From contig BSWB01000003.1 of NCBI GenBank assembly GCA_033239125.1, forward strand, positions 39,633,001 to 39,697,000: DNA of 64,000 nt. The letters are read 5' to 3'. Source of the stretch: Fagopyrum homotropicum (Eukaryota > Streptophyta > Magnoliopsida > Caryophyllales > Polygonaceae). Below the pieces are notes generated by a model, which saw only the letters and a program-made list of their open reading frames with translations, did not search any database and was not told the DNA's origin. The translations under genes and the position numbers were made by a program. Numbering within the stretch: the first letter of the stretch is position 1; every line of letters begins with the position of its first letter. Positions 1-11,201 of the stretch are shown here, piece after piece.

Positions 1-1157
1 AAAAACAACAAAATCTTTTTGGAATTGTGCTTCTAACATTGGATCACCTTCATAGTCATGTTTCATAGCAATGGATAGCAATCATGCATCAAATGAGTGA
101 AGGCATGGAAAGACAATTATACTTAACTAGAAAGCATGCATGAGAGGTGAAAATGAAGAAGTCAAGATGATCATGAGTATATCCAATCTAGATCACTAAG
201 TCTAACACACGTGCAATTAGGTCACAAGGACTTAGGAAAGAGGAGGCTAAGAAGCGTTGTGATTAGGTGGGAATTTTTAGGTCATGTGATGCTAATCCGG
301 AAAAGGAACTAACTTCACAATTTCGTTTTTGCTCAACTTCCCAACAAGTGTATAATTTTCTCCAACTTTTCTTTGTTTTCTTTTCTTTTTCACTTATTTT
401 TGAGACAATGTCATTGGTGTACAAAAGCCGAAACCTTGGTGATTAGCCGTCCTCGGGTTTTTTATTTTTCGAGGTGCATCCACACCGGGCACACATACCA
501 AAGCTCGTTAAGACTATCGGTTTATTTGACTTTGGCAAGGCACCAACACCCGATTATGTGAAGTGTACCGAGTTACTTGTCATTTAAACCAATGTCCCCA
601 AACCTATATTTTTGTCTACACTTTCACAACAATTTCAGCATTTTATTCGTGACATTCTTTCATCAATACTTCACCCCACACTTGCTTTTCACACATATCA
701 CCACACTAGCATGCTCCTATTCCTGGATGGGTCAAAAGAGGTCAAATTTTTCATCAGTTGAGGTGCTTAAACAACATGATCAAGATGAGAAGTAGAGAAA
801 GATGAATTGCCTCATTCATTCCTAAATGATATGCAAGAACTAGCATGCAATTTCGATTTTCAATACTCAATTCAATCAAGGCAAACATTCATGATCACAA
901 ATCATTCATGGGATTCAAGATAAGTACTTCAAGTCCACATATGCATTCATCTATTCAACACATAGGGCCATCCATAGCCAATTCACAAGACAAATTTCAT
1001 CATAAGGGTCATTCCCAAGCTTAGAAGCACTAAAATTTTTAAAATTTTCTGATTTTTTTTTGGATTTTCGAAATATGTATGTACAATGTAAGACATAATG
1101 AAACATGTGACAATATTAAACTATCCTAGATGCTAATCATGCAAGTGATCATGAAAA

Positions 1158-1172
1158 CCCCACCCCATACTT
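1158..1172 (-). other. Purine-rich, PPT-like tract of element A
   Basis: On the minus strand this reads AAGTATGGGGTGGGG. The same 11-base word AAGTATGGGGT occurs twice in element D, once internally (60239-60249) and once just before its 3' LTR (61588-61598). By position this copy matches the internal one of D, because more than 1.1 kb of spacer follows it. Confidence 0.5.
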
Positions 1173-1749
1173 AGAAACACATTGTCCCCAATGTGGAAAC
1201 TAAATAAAGAAGTGAAAGAGAGTTCTCACAATGTAAAATTGGTGATGCTTTGGTATTTCGGTTCACATCGAATGATGATGGTGGATGATCGATCAAGGAT
1301 GGTAGAGAGCTCTTGATGTTCGTTATGGTGTCGGAACCCGCGCTTGGCACCGCAAGCCGTCCAAGTTCCACGTCCGCTCCACCCATGCTTGATTGGAGAT
1401 CATCACTTTCCTTTACAGAAGGAAAAATTGGACCAGCTGCCTAGGAAAATCGGCCGATTTCTATGAAGAACAGTTCGATTTTCCTGGGTGCTTTCTTCCT
1501 CGTCCATGTGCTTGGATCTTGTACCTTCTTCTCAACAGTTCCATGAGGTTTTCACATGACCTCCAGCATCTCATCACACATGACAACAACAAGATCTAGC
1601 ACCCAAAAATACAAAAGAAAAACAAAGCACACCAAAAACAAAAGCAAAAACAAAGACGAAAGAGAAAAGGGAAAGAGTTGTTACCCTTGGGTTGCCTCCC
1701 AAGAAGCGCTTCTTTTAGGTCATTAGCTTGACCAAACTTCGAGGATGTG

Positions 1750-2817
1750 TCAATCCACCTCGAATACCATGGTTTGCTTGAGGAGTCCAAGCAACCATTG
1801 CTTTCCGGCATCCATGATGACAAGAATGGGCCACTTGATGCCCAAATAAGCTTTAAGATCTCTCTTCACCGGTGAGTAGTAGACTCCTTCATCACCGCTC
1901 CCTTGATGATAGTATGGAGTTGCAACCATAGGCGCCACCCCATACTTAGACAATTGGTACTCCGCGGTCACACCGGTGAGATGCTTGCCATCCTCATCCT
2001 CTATGATCCAAAGAAGGCCGGTTCTTGGAAAGAATTCTTCATTGAGGTGCTCCATAACCATCATGGATCCATCATGCTTGCCTCCATCATTCAACATTGG
2101 AGACTCCTTAGGAAAGGGATTCCAATCTTCGTGTGTACTCCGGGCAAGCAAGAAAGGATTGGAAGGAGTTGAAGTTAACTTAGGGTTCTCCTTCGTGAGC
2201 TCTTCAAGTGTGGTTCCGGGGTTGATGGCAAGGATGTCCGGGGGTGAGAATACTTCATTTCACTCCTCCAAAGGTGAAGGAGGTGGAGGTAAGCCTTGAA
2301 GGATGGTAGGATCTCCTAGCATAAGAGCATGCCTAATCTCCTCAATCTCCCTCCTCATTTGTTCTTCTCTCTCAACATTCAATCTTCTTGCATCCTCCAG
2401 GGCCAAATCCCTTAGCCACAATTGCTCCCGAGCTTCATTCAACTCTTCCTCAAGGTTTCTATTGGCTATGGTTGAACCGGGTAATTCTTGGATCTCCTCA
2501 TGGTGAACCTCCTCTTGTTGAAATACTTCCTCTTCAAGCACCATGTGGGAACTCGAAATGGAAGAAAGGTTGCTTTCTAGATTATCCATCTTCCTCAACA
2601 TTTCTTCTAGCATTGACTCCAATCGATCATTGTGAGGTTGATGGTGAGGTTCCACATAAGGCAATGTAGTCATGTGAGCTTGATCATGGGACTCATGATA
2701 GGCATTAAACTCCTCCCAATACTCAAACTCATCATGGAGAGGTCCTAGATCTTGGCTTTCCATCCACTCCTCATACTCCATGTCGTCAAGGTCGTCTTGG
2801 AAGTACAATCCGTCCAT
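1750..2817 (-). pseudogene. Gag-like coiled-coil protein of element A with a novel C-terminal part
   Basis: The frame opens at MDGLYFQDD and is continuous to 1750 except for one TGA at 2262-2260, giving about 355 codons. The first 185 residues are acidic and then strongly heptad-like, with the stretch NRNLEEELNEAREQLWLRD resembling the coiled-coil N-terminus of the gag of elements B and D. I infer descent from gag. After the stop, the C-terminal 170 residues (including LLWIIEDEDGKH and GIKWPILVIMDAGKQW) resemble nothing I recognise. There is no gag core, CCHC knuckle or protease motif. The stop could be recent decay or mark a real boundary. A shorter alternative is a 185-residue protein ending at 2260. 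Its role may be structural in a non-autonomous element. Confidence 0.5.
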
Positions 2818-2920
2818 GGCAAACATGAAAAGGCAAAGACAAAAACAACACAAGATCAAAAGTAACAAGAAAGATAAACACTAAAAACGATCAAAAGCAA
2901 ATGACTCAATCTAGACCTAG

Positions 2921-2938
2921 TCCGCGGCAACGGCGCCA
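2921..2938 (-). other. Primer-binding site, tRNA-Asp type (element A)
   Basis: The plus-strand text TCCGCGGCAACGGCGCCA matches the 3' end of plant tRNA-Asp(GTC), which ends CCCCGGCAACGGCGCCA, with one mismatch. It lies six bases from the LTR end, as in element D. Confidence 0.85.
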
Positions 2939-2944
2939 AAAACT

Positions 2945-4762
2945 TGTCACGCTAGGAAATAGCACAAAAAGCTTTACATTTATAAACTCGAACTAAAATC
3001 CTAAACTACCTAGCGAAACCCGCAGTGTACGGATCGTTATGTAGGAAGGAAAGTATTCCGAGGTCGAACACAAGGACTGAGGCAAAATCAAGTCATTCAA
3101 TGATCAAAGATAGTGCAAATCTAGTCTAAGAAAGGAGAAAGAAATAAAGAAATGAAAATGATGATATTTTTGGTTGGGTGTTTGTGGTGATCAAGCAAAG
3201 ATCACAAATCAAGCAAGGTAATAAAACAAACTAACAACTCAAGCTAGCAAAAAAACAAATGACACAAACACAAGATATGAGATCAAAGAGAGAAAAATGG
3301 ATTCTAGAGGTCAAGATTTCCGGTTATGGCATTGGACTCAAGGTTCTAAAGATTCTAAGGACAAGGCTGCAGTGTTGGGAAAGGGTGTTTCTCAAATGGA
3401 AGCAATTACCGGGTAAGTCTCTCGCTTCACTAATCCCGCATCAAACTCCTATTACCGGGTAGGTCTCAAGGGGTTAAAGTAGGGAATTCTACACAAACCG
3501 GACTCTACTTAAGGGGCAACCCTCTCCTTGTCGGGTAAGTCTCGGAAAAGGGAATTCTCAAGCAATAATCCTAGCACACTCAATCCAATAGCGGCTTATG
3601 AGGCTCACTACTACCTAGAGTTCATCATCTTTGGTATCTAAGATCGGAAATCACCGGGTAGGTCTCTCTCCTCACTTAGTTTGCTAGCATTAGGTCACCC
3701 TAAGCTATATTATGCTCAACAAACACTAGGATTTCAACAATCTAACATCCTAACATACAGATTCATCAATTAAAGAGCAACAGAAGGAAAAATCGGGTGG
3801 ATCATAGCAAAAATCGGCCGATTTACTATGAAGAACAGGTCGATTTTTATGTCTGAGTTAGGTTTTGTGCATAAGAATCATCCTAAACTAACATATAAGT
3901 CCATTTTATCATCACCCAAGCCATAACCATCAATCCATCACTCCAAAATCACAACAAACTAGCCAATAACATGCATTTCTAGATCTAAAATCATCATACA
4001 AGCATACATGGAATCCATAGCAAGAAGATGAAGTAAGGAAATGAAAGCAATGAAACTTAGCTGGATTTGAGCTCAAAACAAGTCTTTCAACACACCGAAT
4101 GTAGCTCCAAGTCAGATCTTACAACCTTCAACAAGCTTCTTCACAAAAATCACTCAAATCTCACTATGAAATTGAAATCTACACTAATCTCTCTCAAGAA
4201 CACCCACAAGGGTGTCTTGAAGAGAGCTCCCAATTGGAAGAGTCTTTGGGAAGATGCTAGAAGGGTCCAAAGGAAGGAGAGGGATCCATAAATCAGCATG
4301 CAAGACCATTTATATTCTCCGCCAAGAGCAAGGCCGGACAAGAGATCGTGGGACACGTGGCTTAAGCTGTCAAAGGCCCAAAAATCGACCCAGTAGGAAA
4401 AATCGGCCGATTTTCCTGGGTGTAGGTCGATTTTCTTCAACAGAAGCATGTTATGATCATCTAGCCATGAGTTGCTCAATTGCTTGCACCAACAAGGGTC
4501 CTTGTGTCCTTCATTGCTCCAATTATGTTCCTTCAAGGTCTCGGATATGTACCACCATGAGGCTTGACTCTCGAGTGTATCGATTAATGCCCAAAAGATC
4601 CCCGAAATACCTACAAAACCGACAAAAGCTCGTGTAGACGTCTTTTCTAGAAATATGCACGAAATGAGTGTAAACGTCGTGAACTAATGTCAAACCGTGC
4701 ATGACTAACGGGAAAAATTATCTAAATGTATGCCTATACTAACGTCATAAATCACGTTATCA
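2945..4762 (-). repeat. 5' LTR of element A (1818 bp)
   Basis: On the minus strand it begins TGATAACGTG and ends GCGTGACA, next to the primer site. It is homologous over its whole length to the solo LTR at 28855-30621, which fixes both ends. It holds four copies of the ACCGGGTAAGTCTC word (about 3408, 3451, 3528 and 3652) and two clusters of the AATCGGCCGATT palindrome family (about 3785-3855 and 4378-4435). Confidence 0.88.
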
Positions 4763-5632
4763 AGCTCCATCCAATCCCTTGAAGTAAATCTCCAACAACT
4801 CTATCTTTGGAATCCCATGATGTGGGCAATCCAAAAGAACATCTTTAAATCTCTCCCGTGATTTGGACAAACTCTCCTTGTCCTTCATGATGAATGTGTT
4901 GATCTTCCCTCTTATTTCGGCAGTCTTGTAAGGGGGAAATAATTTCGTCAAGAACTCCGTCGTCATCTCCTCCCAAGTGTTGATCTTTCCGGGAGGAAGA
5001 GACTGGTACCAAGTAAGCACCCTGTCCTTCAAAGAAAAGTAAAAAGGCCTTAACTTGTAATTATTATTTTCCACTCTTGAAGGTTTCAAGGTTTCCATCA
5101 AGATCTCATAGTTTTGTAGATGATGATGTGGAGATTCCCTTTCTAGACCTCCGAACTGGCATTGGCGAATCATGGAAAGAACTTGCGGTCAAAGTTCATA
5201 ATCATGCTCCGCTGGATCTCCTTGGTTGACTCCTGGACGCCTCACTTGCTGGTTTGGGTCCATCCTCTGCCCTAGGGTCTGTGGAATACCTGCAAAAAGA
5301 ACATCTCGGACTGGCATCCGAGGTGGAAGTATCTCAGCCGGGGCAACTAGAGTGGGAACCTGCCTCGGTCGAGGATCTGGTCGATGCAGAATCTGAGCTC
5401 GTAACTCAACCATATATGTTTCAATCTCTGCAGCTCGGGTGCGATTTTCCTCCCTTTCGCGTTGCAGCTCTTCCCTATTGAGGCGCAGTTGTTCCATTGC
5501 CTCCTTTAATTCGGCTTCAAGATCGCGATTGTCTTGATTGGCCATTTTCGCTTCTTTCAAGCGTCTCTTATATGTCTTTTCTGGTTCGGGATCGTAAGGA
5601 ACGATTTCCTTCCCAGCACGGGTTCTTCGCAT
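4763..5632 (-). pseudogene. Gag polyprotein, N-terminal half (element B)
   Basis: It begins MRRTRAGKEIVPYDPEPEKT, which is shared with elements C and D. An Arg/Glu-rich coiled coil runs over roughly residues 25-85, followed by the gag core with FYFSLKDRVLTWYQSLPP and the motif LLDCPHHGIPKIELLEIYFK. One in-frame TGA (5176-5174) sits where D has CGA (Arg in YELRPQV), a simple CpG transition. The frame is otherwise open until element A cuts it. Gag forms the virus-like particle of the retrotransposon. This copy is inactive because it is truncated. Confidence 0.8.
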
Positions 5633-5737
5633 AAACCTAAGAAAAAGAACCTGCGAAAGTCACTCAAGTAGAGTGGTTAGTAATAACAGGGGCAACAGCC
5701 CCGAAAGACAACCGCAACCGGCTCGGTCTAGACCAAG

Positions 5738-5755
5738 TCCCCGGCAACGGCGCCA
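5738..5755 (-). other. Primer-binding site, tRNA-Asp type (element B)
   Basis: TCCCCGGCAACGGCGCCA on the plus strand is identical to the 3' end of plant tRNA-Asp(GTC). It is followed, in element direction, by the conserved GGTCTAGACC palindrome. Confidence 0.9.
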
Positions 5756-5761
5756 AAAACT

Positions 5762-7507
5762 TATTTGCTCCAAATGGTGTGTGCAAGCTTTAAATTTATA
5801 ACCCAAGAAGTATGCTTAAAACAAGGATGTGAACCAGCATTGTACGGGTCAATTGTAGTATAAGAAAGAATAATGGGGTGTCGATCTCAAGGACTTAGGT
5901 GAAACAAAGCAAGTATAGGTTGTCAATATTACAACTAACCACAAAAGCAACTAAAGCAATCAAAGATGATAATATAGTCAATTAAGGAAATATGCAAATT
6001 CTAGGAATTAAAGCATCTAGTTGTGGTTCCAACTCAAGATCTCAAGATAAGCGGACAAAGCTGAGGTTTTGCAAAGGGAAGGTGTTACTAAAGTGGAATA
6101 GATCACCGGGTAAGTCTCACTACTCACAATCCCAACCCAAAGAACCTATCACCGGGTAAGTCTCAAGGTATTAAGGAAAGGAACTATAATCTCAAACCAA
6201 CAAACCAACTAAGGGAATAGAATCAACCTTTACCGGGTAAGTCTCAAGCTAACTCACAAAGATGGGATGAAGGCACACTCAAACCCCAATAAAGGATAAA
6301 CCTTTATTACCTACACTTATGATCATGGGTAAACAAACAAAGAAATTACCGGGTAAGTCTCATCCTAGGCTTGCATTGAACTAGGAAAGGTGTAATAAGA
6401 ATAGGATTTGGCAAACTCTAACACTTAACTCTTAGTTTCGGATCAGAAAAGTCACCTCGGTCAGTCAAGTTCCACCCCGGCCGAGATGTTCGTCGACTGA
6501 ACGAGATGTTCTAAGGTTAAGGATAAAGAGTCGAGCTTTCAGGGTCCTACTGGAATTTAAGATTGTTCTATCATTGTTTTTCCCACAACCTTCAGCCAAT
6601 CACCCTAGAATCGCACAAAGAAATTAGCCACTCATCATCATGAAAGCAATAATCAAATATATGGGAAGAGAATGAATATTTGAACACAAAAACCTTAAAA
6701 ACAATGCTTCAATAACTGAATTAAATATCAACCAAATAAGCGTTCCTTGGATTACAAAATCCAAATAAGACAATCAACAAGAAGGGAATCTAAGAAAGTC
6801 TTACAAAACCCTTCACAAAAGCTATAACAAGTTATCAATCCTTCCTTGATTGATCTTCAATCTTCCTTCCTTCCTTTAAAACTCCGGAAAAATCCCTTAA
6901 CTGCTGGATGCTCTCAGCCCTCTAAGCATGGTTGAACTTGTGGAAAATCCAACCCTTTATATAGGAGAATTATCTTCCAAAGATAAAATATCTTAAAAAG
7001 ATAATTTCCTAATAAAATAGATCCTTAAAATATATGATCTTCCTTCCAGAAATCCAGCCCAAAAATATAAGATCTCTCCTTCCAAAAATAAAAAATATCA
7101 GCCAAATAAAATATATCTCGCCGCGTCAGAGTGTTTGCCTCGGTCGGGGCGCTCCTCTAGATCACCTCGGTCGAGGTGATTATGTGGTCAACCGAGGTAA
7201 CTCACAACTGAAGGTGAAATTTCTCAAATCTGGTCCAAAGTAAATCTTTAATTCAATTCCATACTTCCTAGGTTCTTTCTTAAGCTCCTGAATGTAGCTC
7301 CAATGACTCCTTAGCTCCTTTAGCTCCATTTTGATGCAAAACGTGCCATTTTACCTACGATTACAACGAAACTTGGTGTAGACCTCGATTCCCGTAAAGG
7401 TAGATGAAACGACGATATAATCACATAATATACATTCAAACATGCAAATTATTGAAGATAAAACGTCTAAACAAGTCCCAAAATATAGACTATAATTCAT
7501 GCTATCA
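5762..7507 (-). repeat. 5' LTR of element B (1746 bp)
   Basis: On the minus strand it starts TGATAGCATGAATTATAGTC, identical to the first 20 bases of the LTRs of D. It ends GAGCAAATA before the primer site. It carries four copies of ACCGGGTAAGTCTC (about 6104, 6150, 6231 and 6348), CTCGGTCGAG-type palindromes at about 6446-6510 and 7137-7200, and a TATA-like CCTATATAAAGGG (minus strand) near 6960. Confidence 0.88.
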
Positions 7508-9402
7508 GCATACCTAAAATTGCATCAATAAAAAGGTATGTTAATATGAAGTTTTCTCATGAGTTCAACAAACTTACCAAAGTGTTTGTCTAGATGCGCC
7601 CTCGCTCTAGACTGTGGAAACGGTAGCGGAGGTTTGTAAGCTTGAAGGTATGTAAACAGCGGCTTTTTCCTTCTCCTTCTCAGCTGGAACCTCGGTCTCC
7701 ACGGGCTGCTTTTCCTTGTCATCCATTCTTGGAACGGGATCAGTAGTCTTCACACCACTACTTGTGGTGATTGCCATCGCTTGGCCTTTAGGAATATTTT
7801 CGGTCTTTCCGGGAAGCTTCCATTGATCTCTAGGAACTTCTCTGGCCTTACTAAATACTTGATTTTCCAAGGCTTTTTGTGCCTTAGAAATCGAAGTAAA
7901 GGAACTCTTTAATCCATTCAACTTCCCTATCATAGCTTCCATCATTGCTTCAAGCTTGCCCCTTGCTGGTTGGATCAAACTTGATAAAGCTTGTCCTTGA
8001 CTTTTCAAAGGAATAGAAGGAGGAGGAGGAGGAGGAGGGGTTAGTGCATTTTCAGCATGAGAATAAGGATTATTGGAATTTTGTTCATTGGATCTCCAAT
8101 TGTTGTAGTTCCGGTTATTGGTGTTGTTGTTGTTATTGTTGTTGTTCCTATTCCCTTGTTGATTTCCTCTTCCTGCGTAGCCCACATATTGATCTTTGGG
8201 TTGTTGTATATGTGTTTTCAAAAGATCCTTCAAAGCTTTCATCTCGCTGTTGAGAGCATTCAGTTGATTGACGCTGAAGGCGGTAAGGTTTAGCCCTTGA
8301 GATTTCAAACTTTGACTTCCTGTTTCAGCACTCCGATGGGAGTACTTCTCAATGGTGAGAGCTTGTTTTTCAACAAAATCTCACGCTTCATCAACCGGTT
8401 TGTCCATGAACGTTCTAGTTGAAAGTGATTGAAGCTTGAATTGCGTTTTCGCATCCAACCCTTGAAGTAGACCACTAGTAGATCAATTTTTGAAATCCCA
8501 TGATGTGGGCAATCCAACAAAAGGTCCTTGAACCTTTCCCATGACTTGACGAGGCTTTGACCATGTGTTCACTCTTCCGGTGAGAAACTCTGCAGTCATT
8601 ACCATGCTTCATCAACCGGGTTTGCTCTAAACTCCACCATCTTTGATGACGGAAAGAATTTGGTGAGAAACTATGCAGTCATTTCCTCCAATGTGTTCAC
8701 TCTTCCGGTGGGAAGCGATTGGTACCACGCAAGTGCTTTATCCTTCAAAGAGAAAAAGAAAACACGCAGTTTATAATTGTTATTTTCACATCTAGAAGTT
8801 CTCAAAGTTTCCATCAAAATCTCGTAGTTTTGTAAATGTTGGTGTGGTGACTCTCTCCCCATTCCTCCAAAGGGATTCTGTTGAATAATTGTAATCACTT
8901 GAGGTCTAAACTCATATTTGCGGTCAGCTAGATCTCCCAAGTGCACACCCGGACGGCGTGGTTTTTGGACTGGATCCATCTGTTGCCCAAGTGTCTGTGG
9001 AGTGCCTGCAAACGGATCAGCTGGCTCCACTCTTAGTGGAGGTGGTGGTGGCGCATAAACCGGCGCTGGTAATATATTGACGGGTGCTGGTCAAGGTGGG
9101 CTAATCACAACTCTAGCATCCTCATCTCTTTCCTAATTCGCTAGTTGGAACCGCTCTCTCAATTCGGCCATGTCGGCTTGAAGTTGTTCTTGTTGAGTAA
9201 GTTAATCAGCTCTCTCTTTCCTTAAAGCTTCTTCTTGTAACCTTATTTGATCTCGAGCTACAGCTAATTCAGCTCTAAGATCCTCTACTTCTTTATCATT
9301 GGCAGCGGCTATTTTCTTAGCTTCTCTCAACTTTTTCTTGTAAGTCTTTTCCGGTTCAGGATCGTAAGGAACGATTTTTTTACCGGTTTGCGTTCTTCTC
9401 AT
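7508..9402 (-). pseudogene. Gag polyprotein remnant (element C)
   Basis: Recognisable blocks in order are MRRTQTGKKIVPYDPEPEKT (from 9402), a coiled coil, FAGTPQTLGQQMDP (near 9015), the gag core VFFFSLKDKALAWYQSLP (near 8760), an Asn-rich tract (8190-8080), a Pro run, and the linker before the protease near 7610-7508. Frame changes occur near 9190, 8670, 8520 and 8305. A local duplication of about 110 bp (8570-8600 and 8665-8710, both with CACTCTTCCGGTG and GAGAAACT.TGCAGTCATT) disrupts the core. It has no CCHC knuckle. It is clearly dead. Confidence 0.78.
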
Positions 9403-9506
9403 AAACCTAAGGAAAGATCTTGCAATAACACTCAACAAGAATGATCAGTAGCAAAGCAAGAAGCTACCAAGCTAGAGAATCGTACACTGGATTGGTCTTG
9501 ACCAAT

Positions 9507-9524
9507 TCCCCGGCAACGGCACCA
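9507..9524 (-). other. Primer-binding site, tRNA-Asp type (element C)
   Basis: TCCCCGGCAACGGCACCA on the plus strand has one mismatch to the tRNA-Asp 3' end. The adjacent 9491-9506 is a 7-bp stem with a 2-base loop (ATTGGTC/GACCAAT). Confidence 0.82.
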
Positions 9525-9530
9525 AAAACT

Positions 9531-11169
9531 TGTTCGCTCCGAAAGGTGTGTGCGCAAATAAGCTTTATATTTATATCCAAGAATAATGCCTAACGATAGC
9601 GAACCCGTAGTGTACGGGTCAGTCGTAGTATGGACTGATATTTCGGAGTCGATCTCAAGGAATCGTAGTATGGGCTGAATAAGATGTAAGAATAATCGGG
9701 AATGCGGATTCTAAATATCCAAGTATCCGGTTGTGGCGTTCGTTTCAAGATGTCTAAGGGTATGTACGGACAGAGCTGGATAGAAAAGGTATATGATCTA
9801 CGATAGGATATCGTACGGTGAAGTTCCAACACCCTTTTATCTCACCCAGAGGATTCTACTTAACGGATGTTGAGTCTCGTCAAAATAAGATTCTAAGGAA
9901 GATTGTACTATCAATACGAAACACCAAACCCAAGGAAGTCAAAGGAAAGACAAAGGTAAAGGCTTTGACACTTTCCACCTTAATAGAGGGTTTTGAGTCC
10001 CCTGTTACCTAGAACTCATAAACGCTTAAAACCAAGCGAGGCTATGGGTTAGAAAGGCTTAACAAGGTTAGGGTTTAGGCAATTTTTAACTTTGGATAAA
10101 GGTAAAAGCGAAACGTGCAAAACAGAAGAAATCACGGCTGGATCTTGGAAAACCACGGGCGTGGTTCCTGAAGAACAGACCGTGGAAAACCTCGTTCGAG
10201 GGTTTCGTCTCACACCTCTCAAGGTCCGATCTGCTAAGGCTCAATCTATCATCATCTGTACCACAACCATCAACCCTTCACCCTAGAATCGTAGGGGGTT
10301 TAGCCAATAATCATCATCATATTCAATTCAAGATTAAAAGAAGAAATCAAGAATGGCATGCAACCAAGAAAGACACAAAGAAGAACAATGATATCTTAAA
10401 ATTCAATCTTCAAATCTCAATAACCGAATCAAACAACAAGTAATCTCAGAATATGTGTTCTCTAAAGACAATAACCAAAAAACTATAAAAATCTCACAAA
10501 ATCTCCAATTTTCAAGTCGTGATCCCTAAAGCTCTTCAATCTCCTTCGATGATGAAGCAATAGAATCTCGAATATGGAGCAATCCTAAGTATGGAAGTGA
10601 ATCCCAATGTGTAGTGTATAAGTCGTCAAGTGTAAGCGTAAGCGTTCTTCAAAATGTAGCCGTCAACCTTCTTTTATAGAATAAAATTAAGTCTAAAGGC
10701 TTCCTCCTTTTGTTGCTGGTGTGGCAATAACGGAACGATCTTTTTCGAAGAAAACCACGGGTGACGTCATCAAAACCACGTCCGTGGTTTGTCCCGTGAT
10801 GACTCTCGACCTTGCTTTCCACGTGTGAAAATCAAAGAAATACCAAAACCCCGGCCGTGGAAGTTCCTTCTTGGGTTATGGTTCCTCCTTTTCGATGCTT
10901 TTCTCCTTTGCTTCACTTCTTACTCCTTCCTATGATGCTCCAATACTTCCTAATGAAGTCCACATTGACCAATACTCTGTAAATGCTCTTTTTCCACTTC
11001 AATTCAGTGCCAATTCACCTAAAATCACAACAAAACTTGTGTAGATCTCGATTCCAAGATAATAGGTGAATATGCTCAATAAATGCTATGAAAACATGTC
11101 CATGTACTCAAAAGCAAGGGAAAAACTACATATATGCACATCTAAACTACGTCATATTTCATGCTATCA
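9531..11169 (-). repeat. 5' LTR of element C (1639 bp)
   Basis: On the minus strand it starts TGATAGCATGAAATATGACG and ends GGAGCGAACA, with a primer site adjacent. It is a different subfamily from B and D. I see no ACCGGGTAAGTCTC repeats. It carries palindromes of the CCACGGCCGTGG family at about 10145-10200 and 10750-10862. Confidence 0.85.
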
Positions 11170-11201
11170 GATGTGCATGTCATATTTGGCAATAACGCTA
11201 T

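Larger units (their letters stand above)
1..4762 (-). mobile_element. Athila-type LTR element A, partial, youngest layer of the nest
   Basis: The element reads right to left: 5' LTR (2945-4762), tRNA-Asp primer site (2921-2938), one coding frame (2817-1750), then a long 3' spacer. The spacer at 1-1170 is recognisably similar, on the opposite strand, to the spacer of element D around 60.9-61.4 kb, for example the stretches around CTCGGTACACTTCACATA and TTGCCAAAGTC. The 3' LTR is therefore expected just left of base 1. No protease, reverse transcriptase or integrase is present, so the element is non-autonomous. It interrupts the gag of element B at 4763. Only one side of the target duplication (AGCTC, 4763-4767) is in view. 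The family call rests on the primer site and the LTR and spacer similarity. Confidence 0.8.
4763..7507 (-). mobile_element. Athila-type LTR element B, 5' part only
   Basis: Visible parts are the 5' LTR (5762-7507), primer site (5738-5755), leader and N-terminal half of gag (5632-4763). Element A then interrupts it within the gag motif GLDG. The rest presumably lies left of the window beyond A. The LTR belongs to the same subfamily as element D but is more diverged, so B is older than D. At 7508 B itself interrupts the gag-protease region of element C. Confidence 0.82.
7508..11169 (-). mobile_element. Athila-type LTR element C, 5' part, oldest layer
   Basis: From right to left: LTR (11169-9531), primer site (9524-9507), leader, then a decayed gag (9402-7508). 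The coding part stops at 7508, where it matches the D sequence around 56030-56070 (before the protease) and where the LTR of B begins. The right target flank is GATGT (11170-11174). The left flank is outside the window. Numerous stops and shifts make this the oldest of the three nested elements. Confidence 0.78.
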
